Positions 24,232 through 29,360 of a stretch of DNA of 29,360 nucleotides are shown here, in pieces (position 1 is the stretch's first letter; every line of letters starts with the position of its first letter). The notes below the pieces were generated by a model. That model saw nothing but the letters and a program-made list of their open reading frames with translations, ran no database searches and was not told the origin of the DNA. The stretch spans positions 1-29,360 of the forward strand of contig DCHI01000053.1 of NCBI GenBank assembly GCA_002314795.1. Reading direction: 5' to 3'. The DNA is from Bacteroidales bacterium UBA1756 (GTDB lineage Bacteria > Bacteroidota > Bacteroidia > Bacteroidales > WCHB1-69). Both the position numbers and the translations under genes were made by a program.

Positions 24232-25554
24232 ATGAAAGAAATTTTTATCAAAAATTTAGTACGGTTGGTCGGGAATCCGTCCGAAGCCCGTTTCCTCCTG
24301 ACAGTTAGCGGAGGACGCGACTCGGTCGTGATGACGCACCTTTTTCATTCGTGCGGACTCCATTTTGCTGTCGCACACTGCAATTTCCATCTTCGTGGCG
24401 AAGACTCCAACGAAGATATGCGTTTTGTGCAAAACCTTTCTGAAAAGTTTGAAGTTCAATTGTTTATAAAAGAATTTGATACGATTTCCATTCAGAAAGA
24501 ATCGGGAAAATCGGTCGAAATGGTGGCGCGCGAACTTCGTTACCAATGGTTTGATGAATTAGCTGATGATTTCAATTTTGTGGCTACGGCCCACCACGCC
24601 AATGACAATGCCGAAACCTTGCTCCTGAATCTTGTTCGCGGCACCGGCTTGAAAGGACTTTCGGCCATTCCCGAAGTCAACGGCTGCTACATTCGCCCGC
24701 TCCTTCCGTTCACTTCTCAGCAAATTTCCTCATACGCAGAAAGTTACGGATTGTCTTTCTGCGTCGATCAAACGAACTTTTCGGAAACGTATCAACGGAA
24801 CAAAATCCGTCACGGGGTGCTTCCTAAATTAGCCGAAATCAACCCGGAAGTCATTTCCACCTTTGCCAAAAATATCGAGCATTTCCGTCAGCAAAATGAG
24901 TTTTATCAACGTCAAATCTCTTTTTTTGAGAAGGAAATGACCTCGCAAAACGGGGATGAATGGCGGATCTCCATTCCAAAAATAGGAAACCATCCCGACA
25001 GAGAATTGCTGCTTTACGAATTTTTGAAAAAGTTTGGTTTTACGAAAGGCGTCGTGAACGACTTGATTCGGGATTGGTGCGGAGAATCGGGAAAACTCTT
25101 TTTTTCAGAAACACATTGTTTGTTGAAAGATCGTGATTATCTTATCGTTAAAGAAAAAACAATGGTTGATGAAACGGACGAAATGCTTATTCATAATGAA
25201 TTGGAATTGGAACAGAATGGTTTTTCTCTTGAAAAAATCGAGGCGGTTTCCCCAATGAAATTCGAGCGAAATCCGAACATCTTTTATGCCGATATTCAAA
25301 AATTGACGTTCCCGTTGGCGCTGCGTCATTGGCGCCCCGGTGATTCTTTTGTCCCATTGGGAATGAAAGGTTCTAAGAAACTCAGTGACTTTTTCAAAGA
25401 TTCAAAAAGTACAAGATTCGATAAACAAAGCTGTTGGTTGCTTTGTTGTAACGAGCGTATCGCGTGGATTGTCGGAATGCGTGCAGACGAGCGGTTCCGT
25501 GTTGATGCATCCACCAATTTTTATTACAAAATAATTTACAATGGAAGAATTTGA
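24232..25554 (+). CDS. tilS: tRNA(Ile)-lysidine synthase
   Basis: A 440-residue cytosolic enzyme that attaches lysine to C34 of the CAU-anticodon tRNA-Ile, allowing AUA decoding. The PP-loop ATP pyrophosphatase motif SGGRDS is at residues 26-31, followed by the AHCNFHLRGEDS and ATAHHANDNAETLLLNL segments and RNKIRHGVLP, all conserved in TilS. The C-terminal substrate-binding domain is present (LRHWRPGDSFVPLG...KKLSDFFKD). The ATG at 24232 is chosen because the promoter box at 24209-24216 lies within the longer alternative. Its 3' end overlaps the next gene by 14 bp, so translation of the two is probably coupled. Confidence 0.94.
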   Translation: MKEIFIKNLVRLVGNPSEARFLLTVSGGRDSVVMTHLFHSCGLHFAVAHCNFHLRGEDSNEDMRFVQNLSEKFEVQLFIKEFDTISIQKESGKSVEMVARELRYQWFDELADDFNFVATAHHANDNAETLLLNLVRGTGLKGLSAIPEVNGCYIRPLLPFTSQQISSYAESYGLSFCVDQTNFSETYQRNKIRHGVLPKLAEINPEVISTFAKNIEHFRQQNEFYQRQISFFEKEMTSQNGDEWRISIPKIGNHPDRELLLYEFLKKFGFTKGVVNDLIRDWCGESGKLFFSETHCLLKDRDYLIVKEKTMVDETDEMLIHNELELEQNGFSLEKIEAVSPMKFERNPNIFYADIQKLTFPLALRHWRPGDSFVPLGMKGSKKLSDFFKDSKSTRFDKQSCWLLCCNERIAWIVGMRADERFRVDASTNFYYKIIYNGRI

Positions 25555-26062
25555 AATGGAAGAAATCGGGTCTCCCGAACAAGAAACGCAAATGCAGAAG
25601 GCCCCTAAACGCCCTCGTTTTTTATTGGTATTGTGTATTTTCACTTTTATAGGTTCCGGATATAGTGCTCTGTACTATTTACTTATGCCTTTTGCCAAAG
25701 GAATGCTCCCCGAAGCTATGAACCTTTATGGCGATGCTTTCAAAAAAATGGGAACCGAGGTCGTTGAGCAAATGAACCAAGTGATGACTTTTATGGCGGG
25801 CGTACCTTCGTGGAAGTACTTGCTGGCTGGTTTGTGCTTCGTTGGAAGCGTAGTCGGTGCCGCTTTTATGCTGAAACTGAGAAAGGAAGGTTTCCACATT
25901 TACGTTATTTCGCAGATTCTTTCCTTCGCCATTCTGAGTTTCCTGATTGGTGGCCTGATTAAGCCGCAAGTCGGAGACATTATGTGGACGGTCACGTTCA
26001 TCTTGCTCTATTATATGCAAATGCGAAAAGCTGGCGTGGACTTGGGAATGTCGAAGGAATAG
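25541..26062 (+). CDS. Four-helix membrane protein (function unknown)
   Basis: A 173-residue protein with a charged N-terminal tail (MEEFEMEEIGSPEQETQ) and four hydrophobic segments (about residues 27-48, 88-108, 117-138 and 145-162) separated by a short amphipathic loop rich in Met. I do not recognise a named family, although similar small membrane proteins are common in Bacteroidota. It overlaps tilS by 14 bp and ends 6 bp before the RecQ gene, so it is the middle gene of a tight operon. Function cannot be assigned from sequence. Confidence 0.75.
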   Translation: MEEFEMEEIGSPEQETQMQKAPKRPRFLLVLCIFTFIGSGYSALYYLLMPFAKGMLPEAMNLYGDAFKKMGTEVVEQMNQVMTFMAGVPSWKYLLAGLCFVGSVVGAAFMLKLRKEGFHIYVISQILSFAILSFLIGGLIKPQVGDIMWTVTFILLYYMQMRKAGVDLGMSKE

Positions 26063-26068
26063 GTTTTT

Positions 26069-27958
26069 ATGTCCCAAACAGAACTGATTCATCGGATTTT
26101 AAAGGAACATTGGGGCTACGACCAGTTCCGTCCGTTGCAGGAAGACATCATACTTTCGGTTTTGGAAGGCCGAGACACGATGGCGCTTCTTCCTACTGGT
26201 GGCGGGAAGTCCATCTGTTTTCAGGTTCCTGCTTTAGCGTTGGGCGGGCTGTGCATCGTCGTCTCCCCGTTGATTGCTTTGATGAAAGATCAGGTGGAAA
26301 ATCTGCGAAAACGGCACGTCAAGGCGGCGGCGCTTTTTTCGGGAATGACGCACGAACAAATCAGTAATACGATTGATAACTGCTTGTTCGATAAGGATAT
26401 GCGATTTCTTTATGTCTCTCCGGAGCGTCTTAAAACGGATTTGTTTCGGCTCAACTTGCAGCGGATGCCCGTTACGATGTTTGCCATTGACGAGGCGCAT
26501 TGCATTTCCCAATGGGGCTACGATTTCCGTCCACCGTATCTTGAAATTGCGGAAATTCGTCAGTTTTTCCCGCAAGCCCCTGTTTTAGCGTTGACGGCAA
26601 CGGCCACACCCGAAGTGGTGATTGATATTCAGGACAAGTTGAAATTCAAAAAACATAATGTTTTTCAAAAGAGTTTTAAACGGGATAATCTTACCTATTA
26701 TGTTATAAAAGAGCAAGATAAGAATGGACGAATGCTCCGGATTATCCATCGTTATCCCGGAACGGGCATCGTCTATGTGCGAAATCGGCGCAAAACGCAA
26801 GAGACTGCCGAATTTTTACGCAGCCAGGGAATCAGTGCCGATTTCTACCACGCCGGTTTAGATGGCCAAACCCGTGACCGCAAGCAACAGGAGTGGATGG
26901 ACGGAAAAACTCGTATCATCGTATCTACCAATGCTTTCGGAATGGGTATTGATAAACCCGATGTCCGTTTCGTCATTCACATCGACATTCCCGACACGCT
27001 CGAAGGTTACTTTCAGGAGGCGGGCAGGGGAGGCCGTGACTTAAAGCCGTCCATCGCGGTTATGCTGTACGATGAGAGCGACATCCGCGAACTTTATCGC
27101 AATTTCCGTACCTCTTTTCCTCCGTTGGAATTTATCCAGCACGTCTATAAGGATTTGTGTAACCTTTTCCGAATTGCCATCAACAGCGGACAGGATGAAA
27201 GTTATTCGTTTGACATTACCGAATTTTCTTTACAACGAAAATATAGCCCGTTGGAAGTTTACAATGCCATCCGTCTTCTTGAAAAAACGGGGGCTATCTC
27301 CTACGATGAGGGAAGTTATTCGCCTGCTACACTGATGTTTGTGGCAACTCGGCAGGAATTGGAAACCTACGAGTCCGACCCGCGTTATGCCCGTGCGGTG
27401 CCTTTTATCCAACTGCTCCTTCGGTCGTATAGCGGTCTTTTCAGCCAGAACGTCATCATTGATGAAAAGGAGATTGCGCGGCGTGCCGAATGTTCCTCGG
27501 AAAAGGTCGTTGAACGGCTCCACTATCTGACACGAGTCGGCCTGGTTGACTATCAGCCGGCCTCTTCTTTGCCGAAAATATGTTTTGCTATGAATCGGGT
27601 GGACGAATCGCGCCTCTTTTATGACACTTCTTTCTATACGAAAAGAAAGGAGGTGGCAGAAAAGCGATTGCAGTCGGTGGTCAACTATGTGCAGCACGAG
27701 AGTATCTGTCGAAGTCGGCTGCTGTTGGCCTATTTCGGAGAGACGAAGAGTACGGCTTGTGGGAAGTGTGACATCTGCCTCAGCAAAGCCAATGAGTTGG
27801 TGACGAAGGAGGAATACGCAGAGATTTCCGAGCAAGTCCGCCGGATGCATTCTACCTGTCCCGACATAAAAGCGCTGGTTTGGAAGTTGGCTCCTCTCTA
27901 TAATGAGGAAAAGGTTGTCAAGGTAGTGCGCCGAATGGTTGACGAGGGGGAGTTGTGA
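26069..27958 (+). CDS. recQ: RecQ-family ATP-dependent DNA helicase
   Basis: A 629-residue superfamily 2 DNA helicase for recombination and repair. The Q/0 motif (FRPLQEDII), Walker A LLPTGGGKS, the IDEAHCISQWGYDFRP DEAH-box segment with RecQ aromatic-rich loop, TATAT, and motif VI QEAGRGGRD are all present. The zinc ligands Cys547, Cys564, Cys567 and Cys570 (CRSR...CGKCDIC) lie near the C-terminus, about 200 residues after the helicase core, whereas in E. coli RecQ they follow the core directly. The intervening part has two winged-helix-like segments. There is no HRDC domain. It is therefore a RecQ relative with a rearranged C-terminal half, a type seen in Bacteroidota. It is the third gene of the tilS operon. 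Confidence 0.9.
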   Translation: MSQTELIHRILKEHWGYDQFRPLQEDIILSVLEGRDTMALLPTGGGKSICFQVPALALGGLCIVVSPLIALMKDQVENLRKRHVKAAALFSGMTHEQISNTIDNCLFDKDMRFLYVSPERLKTDLFRLNLQRMPVTMFAIDEAHCISQWGYDFRPPYLEIAEIRQFFPQAPVLALTATATPEVVIDIQDKLKFKKHNVFQKSFKRDNLTYYVIKEQDKNGRMLRIIHRYPGTGIVYVRNRRKTQETAEFLRSQGISADFYHAGLDGQTRDRKQQEWMDGKTRIIVSTNAFGMGIDKPDVRFVIHIDIPDTLEGYFQEAGRGGRDLKPSIAVMLYDESDIRELYRNFRTSFPPLEFIQHVYKDLCNLFRIAINSGQDESYSFDITEFSLQRKYSPLEVYNAIRLLEKTGAISYDEGSYSPATLMFVATRQELETYESDPRYARAVPFIQLLLRSYSGLFSQNVIIDEKEIARRAECSSEKVVERLHYLTRVGLVDYQPASSLPKICFAMNRVDESRLFYDTSFYTKRKEVAEKRLQSVVNYVQHESICRSRLLLAYFGETKSTACGKCDICLSKANELVTKEEYAEISEQVRRMHSTCPDIKALVWKLAPLYNEEKVVKVVRRMVDEGEL

Positions 27959-28018
27959 TGTTGGAGGAAGAATATGTAATTATTTTAATGTAATATATCA
28001 GAATTGATAAATAATTAC

Positions 28019-28026
28019 TATTTTTG
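28019..28026 (+). promoter_or_regulatory. Predicted -7 box for hipB-hipA
   Basis: TATTTTTG matches TAnnTTTG and lies 26 bp before the hipB ATG in an AT-rich 94-bp gap after recQ. HipB-type proteins usually repress their own promoter; I see no clear palindromic operator here. Confidence 0.6.
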
Positions 28027-28052
28027 CGCCATTAAATGTCAATTTTGAAATA

Positions 28053-28400
28053 ATGGAAAATGTGTATATGCTTTCTGATGTGGAAATAACAAAGAGAATT
28101 TCTGCAAAGTTAAAGGAACTGCGCTTGAAACAGAATATATCGCGTCAGGATTTGTCTATCGAATCAGGGGTCTCTATGTCATCCATTGTTCGTATGGAGG
28201 ATGGCGAAATAAAGTCCTTTGAGTCGTTTCTTAGGATGATGCGAATATTGGGGAAGATTGATGTTTTCCTTCCTTTGCTGCAGGAAGAAGAAATTAGTCC
28301 GAATGAATATTTCAAAATGGTTCATTCGGGGAAGCCGAAACAACGCAAACGTGCTTCCAAAAGTAATAACAACTGTCAGCAGAAAGAATCAGAATGGTAG
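28053..28400 (+). CDS. hipB: HipB-like Xre-family antitoxin/repressor
   Basis: A 115-residue DNA-binding protein. A helix-turn-helix of the Xre/HipB type spans about residues 14-70 (ISAKLKELRLKQNISRQDLSIESGVSMSSIVRMEDG in outline), followed by a helical segment and a basic tail (GKPKQRKRASKSNNN) that could contact DNA. In functional systems HipB neutralises the HipA kinase and represses the operon. The stop codon overlaps the hipA start by 7 bp, the usual coupling. An internal ATG at residue 6 is an alternative start. The reading frame is intact although the toxin next to it is broken. Confidence 0.85.
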   Translation: MENVYMLSDVEITKRISAKLKELRLKQNISRQDLSIESGVSMSSIVRMEDGEIKSFESFLRMMRILGKIDVFLPLLQEEEISPNEYFKMVHSGKPKQRKRASKSNNNCQQKESEW

Positions 28401-29334
28401 ATGTCGCACAAGTCAAAATGTTTGGCAAAACTGTTGGTTTTGTGAGTTGGAATTCTCGGTATGAAGTTGCTCGTTTTGAGTATGATGCGGACTTTATTGA
28501 AAGCGGCATTCAACCTTCTCCTATTCTTATGCCTACGCGAAAGGGGCGCATATATAGTTTCGGTGAATTGAACTATGAAACTTTCAGAGGTCTTCCTGGT
28601 ATGCTTGCAGACTCTTTGCCTGACACCTACGGACGTGCGTTGTTTGATAAGTGGCTTTCATTGACAGGTAGAACGAGTTCCAATGTGATAGAATCTCTCT
28701 GCTTTATGGGAAAGCGTTGTATGGGTGCACTCGAATTTGAACCCGCGCTGGAAGGTCATTTAAATGTCGAGCAGAAAATTGAATTTGACGGTCTTGTTTC
28801 TGTTGCTCAAGAAGCATTGTCAGAGAAGGATAGTTTTCAGACCAATTTCAGTGACGACAGGAAAGCTGCAATAGCAGAAATACTTCGCCTTGGAACATCG
28901 GCTGGTGGACAAAGAGCCAAGGCAATCATTGCATATAATAAGGAAACAGGGGAGGTTAGATCTGGTCAAGTTGATGCTCCTGAGGGTTTTGACTATTATA
29001 TAATCAAATTGGATGGTGTATCTGCTTCCGTCGGATTTAAAGAAACAGAGAATTTTGGCCGCCTTGAATTTTCGTTTGCTAAGTTGGTGAGAGCTTGTGG
29101 CATAAATATGGCAGAGAGTTCGCTTATCGAAGAAAATGGTCGAGCTCATTTTTTGATGACATCACTCGTTTCGACTTGTTGGAACTTGCTGCTCGTAACA
29201 ATGTCCGAAATGCTTCACTGATTATTGATGAAATATGTGATACTTGTGCAGGATGGGAACAAATTGCTAAAAACTGCGATGTCCCCAAGTTGATGATTGA
29301 TAGTATCTTGCCTAATATGAAACTATCGCTGTAA
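28394..29334 (+). pseudogene. hipA: HipA-like serine/threonine kinase toxin, internally deleted and frameshifted
   Basis: The first ~250 residues (from 28394, frame 1) match the N-terminal half of HipA: a couple-hipA domain (GKTVGFVSWN, LPGMLADSLPDTYGRALFDKWL), and the ATP-loop region GTSAGGQRAKAIIAYN at about residue 167, ending at ENGRAHF. There the frame runs into nonsense and stops at 29221. From about 29150 another frame gives DLLELAARNNVRNASLIIDEICDTCAGW and a natural C-terminus at 29334. The central portion normally found after HFMTKRFDR, with the catalytic Asp (DDHxxN) and the DxT/DFG-type metal site, is missing. This is more than a single-base frameshift: about 120-140 residues are gone. 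The product should be catalytically dead. Confidence 0.82.
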
Positions 29335-29360
29335 ATTTTCCTGTTTTCCGCACATTTTTT

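Overview
The window looks like a chromosomal segment of a member of the Bacteroidales (phylum Bacteroidota). The evidence is the gene content (DUF4175, DUF4293, a dipeptidyl peptidase III with the short zinc-site spacing, OmpP1/FadL-type and other AQ-ending signal-peptide outer membrane proteins, a DUF4838 glycosidase) and eight well-placed copies of the Bacteroidota -7 promoter box TAnnTTTG ahead of genes, together with the near absence of Shine-Dalgarno sites. I see no rRNA, tRNA, CRISPR array, transposase or phage gene.

Layout. 39-2388 (minus): adenine deaminase followed by a PnuC-type vitamin transporter, a small salvage operon. 2609-3730 (plus): HemW, ending in a terminator. 3799-10666 (minus): a probable operon rpiB, LUD/Fe-S protein, giant DUF4175 membrane coiled-coil protein, a small unknown protein and a FadL-like outer membrane protein. 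10859-13432 (plus): a small conserved protein and a lipoprotein-type dipeptidyl peptidase III. 13527-20092 (plus): a tightly packed run of DUF4293, diadenylate cyclase, RuvB, MlaE-like permease, MlaF-like ATPase, CvpA family, an outer membrane beta-barrel and phosphoglucosamine mutase, i.e. cell-envelope homeostasis plus c-di-AMP and DNA repair. 21837-24128 (minus): a secreted DUF4838/discoidin glycosidase-like protein, convergent with glmM. 24232-27958 (plus): tilS, a membrane protein and a RecQ-family helicase. 28053-29334 (plus): hipB and a broken hipA.

The most unusual structure is at 20072-21915. A 1632-bp segment carrying one AAA (DUF4143-type) ATPase gene sits between glmM and the glycosidase gene, bounded by a perfect 106-bp direct repeat. 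Each repeat copy contains both the last bases of glmM and the last ~80 bases of the glycosidase gene, so both genes remain intact although they were probably only 6 bp apart before the event. The ATPase carries its own promoter, two copies of an 18-bp element in front of that promoter, and its own terminator, so it looks like a self-contained cargo gene.

A second theme is short tandem arrays directly against start codons: twenty 7-bp units before the mlaE-like gene (a G-free leader of about 166 nt), seven 9-bp units before the mlaF-like gene, and two 14-bp units before ade. These are candidates for length-variable translation leaders. The hipA gene at the right end has lost its catalytic centre by an internal out-of-frame deletion, while hipB is intact.
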